Assembly: GCF_036687315.1 (NCBI RefSeq)
Contig: NZ_CP144683.1
Location: 1,364,001 to 1,428,000, forward strand
Origin: Sphingopyxis sp. TUF1
GTDB lineage: Bacteria; Pseudomonadota; Alphaproteobacteria; Sphingomonadales; Sphingomonadaceae
Direction: 5' to 3'
Length of the DNA stretch: 64,000 nucleotides
In this document: piece by piece, positions 55,158-63,080 of the stretch
Layout of the letters: every line of letters begins with the position of its first letter
How positions within the stretch are numbered: the stretch's first letter is position 1
The notes under the pieces: model-generated
Told to the model about the DNA's origin: nothing
Database searches by the model: none
What the model saw: the letters and a program-made list of their open reading frames with translations, nothing else
Program-made: the position numbers and the translations under genes

Positions 55158-55248
55158 GTCATTGCGATGAGCGTAGCGACGACGCAATCTCAAGCTATAG
55201 GCAGAGTAGGAGCGAAGCTGGAGATTGCTTCGCTGCGCTCGCAATGAC
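55158..55248. repeat. Palindromic repeat, type F (GTCATTGCGA family)
   Basis: GTCATTGCGATGAGCGTAGC...GCAATCTC on the left and GAGATTGCTTCGCTGCGCTC-GCAATGAC on the right are imperfect reverse complements, the left arm having extra TGA and CGA insertions. The GTCATTGCGAGCG-nAGCGAAGCAATC core is a palindrome found between genes in many proteobacteria. It lies between egtB and the adenosyltransferase gene, in an otherwise empty 252-bp gap. Confidence 0.85.
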
Positions 55249-55304
55249 GCCTACCGATCGAGCCGTATGTAAGTGGATCAAGTCCGGCGTGACTAAATTT
55301 GCGA

Positions 55305-55886
55305 TTACCGCGTCGCGCCGGGTTTCCAGAGGATGTCGCCGCCCGCGCCTGCGTTGATGTGCCGCGCGAGCACGAACAGATGGTCCGACAGGCGGTTCAG
55401 ATAGGTGAGCGCAAGCGGATTGAGGTCGCGGGTCGCCGCCGCGGCGACCGCCGACCGCTCGGCGCGGCGCGTCACCGCGCGCGCGAGATGCAGCCGCGCT
55501 GCGGCGTCGGTTCCGCCCGGCAGAATGAAGCTTTTGAGCGCGTCGAGCGAGGCGTTCATTGCGTCGATTTCTTCCTCCAACCGCGCGATCTGGCCGGGCA
55601 CGATGCGCAGCGCCATGTCGTGCGGTCCGAAGCCGCGCTCCGCGTCGGGCGGGGTCGCGAGGTCGGCGCCGAGGTCGAACAGCTCGTTCTGGATGCGCGC
55701 GAGCATCGCCGCCTCGTCGGGCGCGTCGTCGAGCGCGACTGCGGCAAGGCCGATCCAGCTGTTCGCTTCATCGACATCGCCGATTGCCGCCATCAGCGGC
55801 GCCGATTTGGCGATCCGCGATCCGCCGACGATGCCGGTGGTGCCGTCGTCACCGGTGCGCGTGTAGATTTTGTTGAGTTTGACCAT
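55305..55886 (-). CDS. ATP:cob(I)alamin adenosyltransferase (PduO type)
   Basis: A 193-residue enzyme attaching adenosyl to cobalamin to make coenzyme B12. PduO signature: KLNKIYTRTGDDGTTGIVGGSRIAK (ATP loop), GDVDEANSWIGLA, and LPGGTDAAARLHLARAVTRRAERSAVAAA with LNRLSDHLFVLARHINA. Length is standard. Follows a twin-helix protein gene with a 24-nt gap, the usual alphaproteobacterial pairing. Confidence 0.95.
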   Translation of the reverse strand: MVKLNKIYTRTGDDGTTGIVGGSRIAKSAPLMAAIGDVDEANSWIGLAAVALDDAPDEAAMLARIQNELFDLGADLATPPDAERGFGPHDMALRIVPGQIARLEEEIDAMNASLDALKSFILPGGTDAAARLHLARAVTRRAERSAVAAAATRDLNPLALTYLNRLSDHLFVLARHINAGAGGDILWKPGATR

Positions 55887-55910
55887 TGATCAGAATCGGG
55901 CGCTGCCCGA

Positions 55911-56138
55911 TTATGAACTGCCCGCGGCGGCCAGGCCGATGAGCACGAGCAGGATGATAGTGATCGCCTGCCATTTGACGCGCGCCATCATCATCCGGTT
56001 CTGCATCAGGTGATTTTCCTGCACCGTGCCGTCCATCTGCGCACGGTGGCCCTGCGAGAAATAGAAGAGTCCACGCGCGAGCGCGAACAGGACGAAGCCG
56101 GCGGCGACAACGACGCCAAGGATGAGCAGAATGTTCAT
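55911..56138 (-). CDS. Twin transmembrane helix small protein (HIG1-like)
   Basis: A 75-residue protein with two membrane helices (LLILGVVVAAGFVLFALARGLFYF and WQAITIILLVLIGLAA) joined by SQGHRAQMDGTVQENHLMQNRMMMARVK, which contains the N-x2-MQNR-x3-RVKWQ pattern of HIG1-domain proteins. In mitochondria related proteins assist respiratory complexes; the bacterial role is unproven. Starts 9 nt after gluQ and precedes the adenosyltransferase. Confidence 0.87.
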   Translation of the reverse strand: MNILLILGVVVAAGFVLFALARGLFYFSQGHRAQMDGTVQENHLMQNRMMMARVKWQAITIILLVLIGLAAAGSS

Positions 56139-56147
56139 GCCCCCTAT

Positions 56148-57011
56148 TTAGGGCATCCGCAGCGAATATCCAGCGGGAAGCCGTCCTTCGCGCAAATCGG
56201 CGGCGAGCGCGCGGCCGTCGGCACCGGCGGCGCGCAGCGATGCGAGCGACGCTGCGGCATCGCGCTTGGCCAGCCGCTTCCCGTCGGGGCCGCAGACGAG
56301 AGCATGGTGGCGATAAACGGGTGTGGCGAGGCCGAGCAGTGCCTGGAGCAGCCGGTGGACATCGGTCGAGGCGATCAGGTCGGCGCCGCGAACGACGTGC
56401 GTCACCCCCATCGCGGCGTCGTCGAGCGTGCTTGCGAGATGATAGCTGGCAGGGGCGTCCTTGCGCGCGAGCACGATGTCGCCGTGCGCGAGCGCGTCGG
56501 CAGTGCGCATCCCCTGCCCCGCTTCCTCCCAGTCGAGTTCGCCCGCGGACGCGGTGGCTTGGGCCATGTCGAGTCGCCAGCAGTGGGGTTCGTCGGCCAT
56601 GCGCCGCTCACGCTCCGCGGCGGACAGATTGCGGCACGTGCCGGGATAGATCGCGCCGGACGGCCCGTGCGGCGCCGACAGGCTCGCGGCGATGTCGGCG
56701 CGCGTGCAGAAGCAGGGGTAGACGAGGCCGCGCATCCGGAGGGTGTCGAGCGCGGCGGCATAGTGCGCGAGCCGATCCGACTGGCGCACCGGGTCGCCGT
56801 CCCAGTCCAGACCGAGCCAGTCGAGGTCGGCGAGCGACGCCGCGACATACTCCTCGCGCGAGCGGCTGCCGTCGATGTCGTCGATGCGGATCAGGAACCG
56901 CCCGCCCGCGCCGCGCGCGGCATGATGCGCCAAAACCGCGCTATAGGCGTGGCCAAGGTGCAGCGCGCCGGTCGGGCTGGGGGCGAAACGGGTCAGCATC
57001 GCATCGTCCAT
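56148..57011 (-). CDS. gluQ: Glutamyl-queuosine tRNA(Asp) synthetase
   Basis: A 287-residue paralogue of the glutamyl-tRNA synthetase catalytic domain lacking the anticodon-binding part; it attaches glutamate to queuosine in tRNA(Asp). Motifs: RFAPSPTGALHLGHAYSA (HIGH as HLGH, residues 18-21), RFLIRIDDIDGSRSREE, and the KMSKS counterpart GKRLAKRDAAASLASLR. The zinc-site region YPCFCTRADI...YPGTC retains cysteines and a tyrosine. Length is right for GluQ-Rs. Confidence 0.95.
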   Translation of the reverse strand: MDDAMLTRFAPSPTGALHLGHAYSAVLAHHAARGAGGRFLIRIDDIDGSRSREEYVAASLADLDWLGLDWDGDPVRQSDRLAHYAAALDTLRMRGLVYPCFCTRADIAASLSAPHGPSGAIYPGTCRNLSAAERERRMADEPHCWRLDMAQATASAGELDWEEAGQGMRTADALAHGDIVLARKDAPASYHLASTLDDAAMGVTHVVRGADLIASTDVHRLLQALLGLATPVYRHHALVCGPDGKRLAKRDAAASLASLRAAGADGRALAADLREGRLPAGYSLRMP

Positions 57012-57169
57012 GAATCCATATGCTGTGGCGAGTCAAAGGCAATCATTCCATATCTTGCGGACAGAAGCCCCTTGACGCCAGAATCTGATGCGGCATGTAA
57101 TGATGGTGTCACGCGCGGGAGGCAGTGGCGCGCCATCCCGTGAAGCAATGGGGGCAGCGTTATCTAGCC

Positions 57170-57736
57170 ATGTTCCATCCCGATCTTGCCCGACATCCCG
57201 ATAGCTGTCCGGCGCTCGTTCTCAACGCCGATTACACGCCGCTGAGCTATTATCCGCTGAGCCTGTGGCCTTGGCAGACCGCGGTGAAGGCCGTTTTCCT
57301 CGACCGCGTGACGATTGTCGAAAATTACGAGCGCGAGATTCATTCGCCGACCCGGACGATGCCGATCCCGAGCGTGATTGCGCTGCGCCAATATGTGAAA
57401 CCGTCGGAGCATCCGGCGTTCACCCGCTTCAACCTGTTTCTGCGCGATCGCTTCGCGTGCCAATATTGCGGGTCGGGCAAAGATCTGACCTTCGACCATG
57501 TCGTGCCGCGGCGGCTGGGCGGGCGCACGACCTGGGAAAATGTCGCGACCGCCTGCGCGCCGTGCAACCTCAAAAAGGGTGGGCGGACGCCGCAACAGGC
57601 GCATATGCCGCTCCATCGCCAGCCGTGGCGCCCGACGAGCTGGCAATTACAGGACAATGGCCGCGCGTTTCCGCCGAATTATCTGCACACGAGCTGGATC
57701 GACTGGCTGTACTGGGATGTCGAGCTGGAGGGTTAG
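57170..57736 (+). CDS. HNH endonuclease domain protein
   Basis: A 188-residue protein of a conserved alphaproteobacterial family. PALVLNADYTPLSYYPLSLWPWQTAVKAVFLDRVTIVENYE is the N-terminal half; the HNH domain is FACQYCGSGKDLTFDHVVPRRLGGRTTWENVATACAPCNLKKGGRTP, with two CxxC pairs binding zinc and the catalytic DH. DNA or RNA cleavage is expected but the biological role is unknown; it is not next to restriction or phage genes. I take the ATG at 57170 because relatives start M[YF]HxDL; GTG codons at 57125 and 57140 are in frame, and the GGGAGG at 57118 would favour an upstream start. Confidence 0.88.
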   Translation: MFHPDLARHPDSCPALVLNADYTPLSYYPLSLWPWQTAVKAVFLDRVTIVENYEREIHSPTRTMPIPSVIALRQYVKPSEHPAFTRFNLFLRDRFACQYCGSGKDLTFDHVVPRRLGGRTTWENVATACAPCNLKKGGRTPQQAHMPLHRQPWRPTSWQLQDNGRAFPPNYLHTSWIDWLYWDVELEG

Positions 57737-57769
57737 GCGGCTTCAGGGGGCCCTCCCACCCGCCGTCCC

Positions 57770-58237
57770 TCACATCCGTGCCGCCATCGCTTTCAGCAAC
57801 CCCTGCCAATGCTCACCCAGCCGTCGCTGGAGGAGCATCAGTTCGAAGCCGTGGCGCGCGACATGTTTCTGCGGGATGCTGTCCCAGCCGCGATGTTCGA
57901 CCGTGACGCGCGTTTCGGCGCCGACCGCTTCGAAGCGAACGTCGACCTCGGTCGCCTGATCGCCGCGAAAGCTCGGCAGGCGCCAGCCGAACGCCAGCCG
58001 CTCGCCGGGCAGCCAGTGGCGCACCGGGCCGATCTCCCATTCGCGGCCGTCGTCGAAGCGCGTGACGAGGCGACCGTCGGGGCCCGCGGGGTCGAAGCGC
58101 AGCGTCCCGTCGCCGCGCCGGCTGAGCTGGAACAGCGGATGGCTTTTCCACCAGATGCCGATGTCGCGCGTGAAGGCGGTGAACGCCGCCTGCGGCGTCG
58201 CCGCCACCCGCAACGCGACGATGACTGCCGCGCTCAT
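57770..58237 (-). CDS. SRPBCC (START-like) family protein
   Basis: A 155-residue helix-grip protein (MSAAVIVALRVAATPQAAFTAFTRDIGIWW..., LRFDPAGPDGRLVTRFDDGREWEIGPV, VRFEAVGAETRVTVEHRGWDSIP) of the AHSA1/activator-of-Hsp90-like subgroup. Such proteins bind hydrophobic ligands in a deep pocket. The ATG at 58237 overlaps the ArsR stop (ATGA). The ArsR-SRPBCC pair is a frequent arrangement and suggests ligand-linked regulation, but the ligand is unknown. Confidence 0.9.
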   Translation of the reverse strand: MSAAVIVALRVAATPQAAFTAFTRDIGIWWKSHPLFQLSRRGDGTLRFDPAGPDGRLVTRFDDGREWEIGPVRHWLPGERLAFGWRLPSFRGDQATEVDVRFEAVGAETRVTVEHRGWDSIPQKHVARHGFELMLLQRRLGEHWQGLLKAMAARM

Positions 58238-58560
58238 TCGCCGCCCTCGACATGCGCCTTGAACGCCGCGAGCTGGTGCGTCCACAGCGCCTCGGTTTCG
58301 GCAAGCCATTGCTTGAGCTCGGCGGTCGCGCCGTCTTTCAGCGAATAGATGCGCACGCGCGCGTCGAACGCCGGATGCCCGTCCTCGACCAGCCCGCCGT
58401 CCTTCAGTGCCTTCAGGTGTCGGCTCATCGCGGGCGGTGCGAGGCCGAGTTCGCGCGCGAGGTCGCCCGCGCTGCGCGGTCGCCGCCCGAGAAGTTCGAT
58501 AGCGCGCCGCCGTACCGGGTCGGCTAGCGCGCCGAGTGTCCGGTCGAGCGCCGCGCTCAA
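58234..58560 (-). CDS. ArsR-family winged-helix transcriptional regulator
   Basis: A 108-residue regulator: LDRTLGALADPVRRRAIELLGRRPRSAGDLARELGLAPPAMSRHLKALKDGGLVEDG is the ArsR winged helix (recognition helix PPAMSRHLKAL), followed by VRIYSLKDGATAELKQWLAETEALW. No metal-binding CxC is present, so it is a non-metal type. The start is a TTG at 58560 overlapping the upstream VOC stop (TTGA), which gives a normal ArsR length; any ATG start would either lie far upstream or cut the domain. It likely represses its own operon from the VOC promoter. Confidence 0.88.
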   Translation of the reverse strand: MSAALDRTLGALADPVRRRAIELLGRRPRSAGDLARELGLAPPAMSRHLKALKDGGLVEDGHPAFDARVRIYSLKDGATAELKQWLAETEALWTHQLAAFKAHVEGGE

Positions 58561-59030
58561 TCGTCGAGCCGCGTCTTGGTCGTGAAGCCACCCTCGGCGT
58601 CCCATTCGGCTGGGGTTTTCGCCTCGACCGTCACACCAAACGACCAGATATGCCCTTCGGGATCTTTGGCGCGATAGGTGCGGTCGCCGTAAAATTGTGT
58701 CGCGGGCGGCGCGACGATTTCGGCGCCCGCGGCACGCGCGGCTTCGCAATGCGCGTCGATGTCTTCGCCGAGGGCGAGCTGGACGCTGACCGACTGGGTA
58801 TTTTTGCCGCTGATCGATTGCGGGCTTTTATGGTCGTCCGACCATTCGGAGCCGACCATGACCACCGACGTGCCGAAGGTCATTTCGCCATGGGCCAGCT
58901 TGCCGTCGGCATCGACGAGCGCGAAGAGCGGTTCGAAACCGAACGCCTCCTCAAGCCAGCGATAGGCGGCGTTGGGATCGCGATAGCAGACGGTGCTCGC
59001 CAGCCCCTTTGGTCGTTGCGCTTCGGTCAC
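58557..59030 (-). CDS. VOC-family (glyoxalase/bleomycin-resistance fold) protein
   Basis: A 157-residue PhnB-like protein: STVCYRDPNAAYRWLEEAFGFEPLFALVDADGKLAHGEMTFGTSVVMVG, QLALGEDIDAHCEAARAAGAEIVAPPATQFYGDRTYRAKDPEGHIWSFG, two beta-alpha-beta-beta-beta units with metal-site candidates (His in AHGEM, Glu in DPEGH). Substrate unknown. GTG start at 59030 is fixed by AAGGAG six bases upstream; an ATG further upstream would run through the AT-rich promoter region. First gene of a three-gene overlapping operon. Confidence 0.9.
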   Translation of the reverse strand: MTEAQRPKGLASTVCYRDPNAAYRWLEEAFGFEPLFALVDADGKLAHGEMTFGTSVVMVGSEWSDDHKSPQSISGKNTQSVSVQLALGEDIDAHCEAARAAGAEIVAPPATQFYGDRTYRAKDPEGHIWSFGVTVEAKTPAEWDAEGGFTTKTRLDD

Positions 59031-59127
59031 CGGATTCTCCTTTGATTCGTCTTTTGATTTCTCATTATTAAAATAATTTCCGAAAATTGAAAATAATATT
59101 CTGCGAGAAAGATGATAGAGCAGGCCC
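59031..59127. promoter_or_regulatory. AT-rich divergent promoter region between the VOC operon and glutaminase
   Basis: This 97-bp spacer contains a run of AT-rich sequence (TTCTCATTATTAAAATAATT and AAAATTGAAAATAATATTCT, 59060-59102) in a genome where most spacers are GC-rich. It must hold promoters for both directions and possibly the ArsR operator; I could not assign -35/-10 boxes confidently. ATTATTAAAATAAT is a near-palindrome that could be the operator. Confidence 0.5.
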
Positions 59128-60057
59128 ATGAGCCGCTCGATCGAAGAATCTGTCCGCGAAGCCTATCAGGCGGCACTCCCGCTTTGCGGTCGAGGCAAGG
59201 TCGCCGACTATATTCCGGCGCTGGCCAAGGTCGATCCGGCGAAGCTGGGGTTTGCACTCGCGCTTCCAGACGGCACCGTCCACAGCGCGGGCGATGCCGA
59301 CGAGGCGTTTTCGATCCAGTCGGTATCAAAGGTGTTCACACTGGCGCTGGCGCTGCGCCGCGTCGGCAGCGACCTGTGGACCAGCGTCGGGCGCGAGCCC
59401 TCGGGCAGCGCGTTCAATTCGGTCGTCCAGCTGGAAAGCGAGCATGGTATCCCGCGCAATCCGCTGATCAACGCGGGTGCGATCGCGACGACCGACCGGC
59501 TGATCGACGGGCGCAGCGGCGATGCGGTCGCGGACGAAATCGTCAGTTTCATGCGCCTGCGGGCGGACGACGCCGCGATCGCTATCGACGAGGAGGTGGC
59601 ATCGTCCGAATCCGAAACCGGCGCGCGCAACCGCAGCCTGGCGCATTTCATGGACGCCTTCGGCAATCTTCGGCATCCGGTGGAAACGGTGGTCGGCGTC
59701 TATTTCCGCCAGTGCGCGATTGCGATGTCGTGTCGCCAACTCGCGCGCGCCGGACTGTTCCTGGCGATGGAGGGGCGCGATCCGCGGACCGGCGAACAGG
59801 TGCTCGATGCGCACCGCGCGCGGCGCATCAACGCGATCATGATGCTGTGCGGCCATTATGACAATTCGGGCGAATTCGCCTTTCGCGTCGGCCTGCCCGG
59901 CAAGAGCGGCGTCGGCGGCGGCATCTTGTGCATCGCGCCGGGACAGGGGTCGATCGCGGTGTGGTCACCGGGGCTTAATGACGCAGGAACGTCGCTCGCG
60001 GGCGCCGCGGCGCTCGAACATTTTGCCTATGCGGCGGGGTGGTCGGTGTTCGATTGA
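59128..60057 (+). CDS. glsA: Glutaminase A
   Basis: A 309-residue serine-dependent glutaminase converting glutamine to glutamate and ammonia. [18 protein letters not shown] (residues 61-78) contains the catalytic Ser65-x-x-Lys68; [58 protein letters not shown] and [31 protein letters not shown] are further family signatures. Length is standard. Start ATG at 59128, preceded by CAGGCCC. Confidence 0.96.
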   Translation: MSRSIEESVREAYQAALPLCGRGKVADYIPALAKVDPAKLGFALALPDGTVHSAGDADEAFSIQSVSKVFTLALALRRVGSDLWTSVGREPSGSAFNSVVQLESEHGIPRNPLINAGAIATTDRLIDGRSGDAVADEIVSFMRLRADDAAIAIDEEVASSESETGARNRSLAHFMDAFGNLRHPVETVVGVYFRQCAIAMSCRQLARAGLFLAMEGRDPRTGEQVLDAHRARRINAIMMLCGHYDNSGEFAFRVGLPGKSGVGGGILCIAPGQGSIAVWSPGLNDAGTSLAGAAALEHFAYAAGWSVFD

Positions 60058-60090
60058 GGGTGGGGGCGGTAGTTTTGGATGCGGATGTTA

Positions 60091-60227
60091 AATCCTCCCT
60101 GTCGCGCAGCAATGGGGAGGTGGCAGCGCGAAGCGCTGACGGAGGGGCGATGACGCACCGTCGCGGCCCCTCCACCATCGCCTGCGGCGACGGTCCCCCT
60201 CCCCACGGCTGAGCCGCAGGGAGGATA
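60091..60227. repeat. Dispersed inverted-end repeat, type A, copy 2
   Basis: Ends ATCCTCCCTG (60092-60101) and CAGGGAGGAT (60217-60226) are exact reverse complements. The interior GGGGAGGTGGCAGCGCGAAG and GCGCTGACGGAGGGG is identical to copy 1 at 914-1053, while the connecting loop differs. It occupies the space between glsA and the convergent yggS gene. Confidence 0.85.
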
Positions 60228-60263
60228 AACAGCGGCTTCCGGTCTAAACCGGCCGCAGATCAA

Positions 60264-60929
60264 TCACCCCCGCGCGCCGAACAGCGCCGTGCCCACCCGC
60301 ACATGCGTCGCGCCAAGCATCACCGCGGTATCGTAATCGCTGCTCATCCCCATCGAGCGTCCCGAAAGACCGTGGCGCTCAGCGAGTTCGTCGAGCAGCG
60401 CGAAAAAGGGTGCGGGTTCGATTTCTGCGGGCGGGATCGCCATCAGGCCGTCGATCTGGAGACCTGCCGCCAATGCTTCGTCCAACAGTGCGGGAAGGTC
60501 GGTGACCGGACAGCCGCCCTTTTGCTCTTCATTGCCGATATTGACCTGCACGAAAAGCTGCGGCCGCTTGCCCGTCTTTTCGCAGGCCTTGCCCAGCGCC
60601 TGCACGAGCGAGGACCGATCGACCGAATGGATCGCGTCAAACAGCTGAACCGCCTCTTCGGCCTTGTTCGATTGCAGCTGGCCGATGAGGTGCAACACGA
60701 CGTCGGGCGCCTCGGCGCGGAGCGCGGGCCATTTTGCCGCGGCTTCCTGGACGCGATTTTCGCCGAAATGGCGCTGGCCCGCGGCGATCAGCGGACGGAT
60801 CGCGGCGGCATCGTGCGTCTTCGACACTGCGATCAGGCAGATGTCGTCCGTCTTGCGCTGCGCGCGCCGCGCCGCGTCGACGATATGTCCCTGCACTTCG
60901 GCCAGCCGGTCTGCTGCGTCGCTCATCAT
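60264..60929 (-). CDS. YggS-family PLP-binding protein
   Basis: A 221-residue PLP homeostasis protein (fold-type III alanine-racemase-like barrel). The PLP lysine is Lys37 in ICLIAVSKTHD; HFGENRVQEAAAKWPAL, HLIGQLQSNKA, IHSVDRSSLV, QVNIGNEEQKGG and SMGMSSDYDTAVMLGATHVRVGTALFGAR are signature stretches. It buffers free PLP rather than catalysing a known reaction. Starts at the first of two ATGs (60929), with GGGA five bases upstream; diverges from the ThiE-like gene 53 nt away. Confidence 0.95.
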   Translation of the reverse strand: MMSDAADRLAEVQGHIVDAARRAQRKTDDICLIAVSKTHDAAAIRPLIAAGQRHFGENRVQEAAAKWPALRAEAPDVVLHLIGQLQSNKAEEAVQLFDAIHSVDRSSLVQALGKACEKTGKRPQLFVQVNIGNEEQKGGCPVTDLPALLDEALAAGLQIDGLMAIPPAEIEPAPFFALLDELAERHGLSGRSMGMSSDYDTAVMLGATHVRVGTALFGARG

Positions 60930-60982
60930 CTCATTCCCATCGGCGCGTTGCGCGCGCTCGCGACGCGCCTATAGGAAGGGCG

Positions 60983-61597
60983 ATGGTTCGACGCCACCCC
61001 TTGCCGCAGCAATGGCTGTTCAGCGATGAGCGGCTGGCAGCAGGAGTTGTAGCGCTGGCGGCGTTGCTGCCACCGGGCAGCGGGATCGTCCTGCGTCATG
61101 ACCGCCTGTCGCCAAGCGCGCGCTGGCGGCTGCTGCGGCGGCTGATGCGCTTGGGCCGGTCGCGCGGCCTGACCGTGCTGCTGGCAGGGACGCCCGCAAC
61201 GGCGCGGTGCTGGGGCGCCGACGGCGTCCACTTGCGCCAGCGCGACGCGCATCGGGCATCGCAGGCGCACCGGCTCGGCCTGATCATCACCCTGCCGGTC
61301 CATGATGCGCGCGAGGCGCGGCGCGCGCGGCGGGCAAGGGCGGATGCGGCGTTCGTGTCGCCGCTCCATTCGACGCGCTCGCACCCCGGCGCGCCTGCGC
61401 TCGGGCAAGCGGCATGGCTGCGCCTCGCGCGGCTCGCGGGTGGTCAGCCGATCGCGCTCGGCGGCATGACCGCGGCGCGAGCGCGCCAGCTCAACCGCGC
61501 GAGTAGAATCCGCGCGGGCTGGGCGGCGATCGATGCATGGGAGGAAAAAGTGGCGAAACGCCGATTGCGTCAGAAACGGAACGCCGTCCCGACATAG
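60983..61597 (+). CDS. Thiamine-phosphate synthase-like (ThiE/TenI) protein
   Basis: A 204-residue TIM-barrel protein: GSGIVLRHDRLSPSARWRLL, LLAGTPATARCWGADGVHLRQRD (the ADGVHL motif), AAFVSPLHSTRSHPGAPALG (the FVSPVFpT/SPL phosphate loop) and QPIALGGMTAARARQLN (the ALGGI loop). Thiazole/pyrimidine-binding residues are partly lost compared with true ThiE, so a TenI-like or divergent role is possible. ATG at 60983 follows AGGAAGGGCG. Its last 28 bases overlap the convergent gene at 61570. No other thiamine genes are near. Confidence 0.85.
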   Translation: MVRRHPLPQQWLFSDERLAAGVVALAALLPPGSGIVLRHDRLSPSARWRLLRRLMRLGRSRGLTVLLAGTPATARCWGADGVHLRQRDAHRASQAHRLGLIITLPVHDAREARRARRARADAAFVSPLHSTRSHPGAPALGQAAWLRLARLAGGQPIALGGMTAARARQLNRASRIRAGWAAIDAWEEKVAKRRLRQKRNAVPT

Positions 61598-62289
61598 ACC
61601 GCCTGGCTGTCGCGCCGCGAATCGGTCAGCGGTTCGAAACGGTCGTCGCTCTTGTACCGTACGCCCGCGGTCACATCGATGTTCTTCGTCAGGCGATAGC
61701 TGGTGACGACATCGACGGCGGACGCTTCGCCGGGAGCAGTGACGCGGTCGGTCGCGCCGCTTGGGTCGCTTGGGCGGTTGACCATGCGCGTGGCGAAGCG
61801 CGACTTTTTCTCGGCCTCTTCGGGTGCCTTGGCGACGGGAAGGTTGCGCAGATCGGTGCCGCGCGGAAGCGACGGCGTGACGAATTTTTCGAACCCGACC
61901 GACGCGCCGAGATTATATTTGACCGGTGCGATGGCGACCGGCGCGGTGAGCCCGGCCGCGAGCGCCGACGTGCGCGCCGCGCTCGAGGCATCGTCGCGCG
62001 CGCGGATCACGACGGTGATCGCACGATTCTTGCGGCCATCGTCGGTAAGCGCGGGCGTGAAGCTGAAATTGCGGCGCTGCTCGGCCGACATCTTGTTATA
62101 GCGCGCGATCAGCCGCTTGTCGCCCGACGCCGGCGTGAACTGGCCCAGCACGGTTTCAGAAATCTGCGTATCGCGCAGGCGGTCGCTGTTCGACATTGCC
62201 GCGAGCGCGGGCGGAAGCGCAAGCATACCCACCGCCAAAGCGGTGAGCCCTGCTTTCCAATAATGTCGCGGCATCCGCGCCATGGTCAT
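61570..62289 (-). CDS. Exported protein of unknown function, likely outer-membrane associated
   Basis: A 239-residue protein with signal peptide MTMARMPRHYWKAGLTALAV-GMLALPPALAA. The C-terminal part (PVKYNLGASVGFEKFV..., VDVVTSYRLTKNIDVTAGVRYKSDDRFE, SQAVYVGTAFRF) has alternating strands and ends with Phe, the signature of outer-membrane beta-barrels. The central region is basic and serine-rich. I know similar uncharacterised proteins from sphingomonads. The ATG at 62289 follows GGAGTCGC. A small surface barrel or a barrel fragment is the best guess. Confidence 0.78.
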   Translation of the reverse strand: MTMARMPRHYWKAGLTALAVGMLALPPALAAMSNSDRLRDTQISETVLGQFTPASGDKRLIARYNKMSAEQRRNFSFTPALTDDGRKNRAITVVIRARDDASSAARTSALAAGLTAPVAIAPVKYNLGASVGFEKFVTPSLPRGTDLRNLPVAKAPEEAEKKSRFATRMVNRPSDPSGATDRVTAPGEASAVDVVTSYRLTKNIDVTAGVRYKSDDRFEPLTDSRRDSQAVYVGTAFRF

Positions 62290-62561
62290 GCGACTCCAAC
62301 CCCAATCGACTCGTCAGATAGGCCCGTCGTCGCAAGAATTCCAGTGATTCGGGTCATAATATCGTAGCGTGCCGACATTTCGCCGAAAATTGTTGCGCAT
62401 TCGTCACACCGGTGGTGCTGGCTGACCCAGGGCTGAACGGTGGCGAGGCGCGAATTGCCGCGCTTGCCGGACGGCGGCAACGGCGATAGAGACGCTGACA
62501 ATTCCGTATGCGCAGGCGGTTTTCGTTCCCGCCGGCGCCCAAGAGATAAGGTGTTATCGGC

Positions 62562-63023
62562 ATGTTCCAGCTTTCCGTCCCCGTCAGCCCCGGCCGCCGT
62601 GTGGCCTCGCTTGCGCTGATCGGGCTTGCGGCGCTTGGCCTTTCGGCCTGTGCGAACAAGGACCGGCCGCGCGCCGACCTGGCCGCCAGCCAGGTGACGA
62701 CGATCGGCGTGAACAGCTATTTGTGGCGGGCTTCGCTCGACGCGCTGTCGTTCATGCCCTTGCTCCAGGCCGATTCGTCGGGCGGCGTCGTGATCACCGA
62801 CTGGTATGCCAACCCGTCGAATCCCGGCGAACGGATGAAGGTGACCGTGACCATCCTCGACCAGGATCTGCGTGCCGACGCGCTGCGCATCGCAGCCTCG
62901 CGCCAGGTGTCGCAGGGCGGTGCCTGGGTCGATGCGCCGGTGCAGGCGGCAACGGTGCAGAAGCTCGAGGAAATCATCCTCACCCGCGCGCGCGACCTCC
63001 GCCGCTCGGCCATCCGGGATTAA
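62562..63023 (+). CDS. DUF3576 lipoprotein
   Basis: A 153-residue lipoprotein (signal ending GLSAC, Cys30) with VNSYLWRASLDALSFMPLLQADSSGGVVITDWYANPSNPGERMKVTVTILDQDLRADALRIAASRQV, the DUF3576 signature. In alphaproteobacteria it precedes leuS and the LPS-assembly gene lptE, suggesting a link with outer-membrane assembly, but the function is unproven. Start at ATG 62562; the region 62290-62561 upstream holds no gene and should contain the promoters for both this gene and the divergent one. Confidence 0.9.
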   Translation: MFQLSVPVSPGRRVASLALIGLAALGLSACANKDRPRADLAASQVTTIGVNSYLWRASLDALSFMPLLQADSSGGVVITDWYANPSNPGERMKVTVTILDQDLRADALRIAASRQVSQGGAWVDAPVQAATVQKLEEIILTRARDLRRSAIRD

Positions 63024-63080
63024 TCGATTCGCGGCGCGCCCGGCGCGCTCGCCCAGACAGACTGACGGGGTAACCGACAC

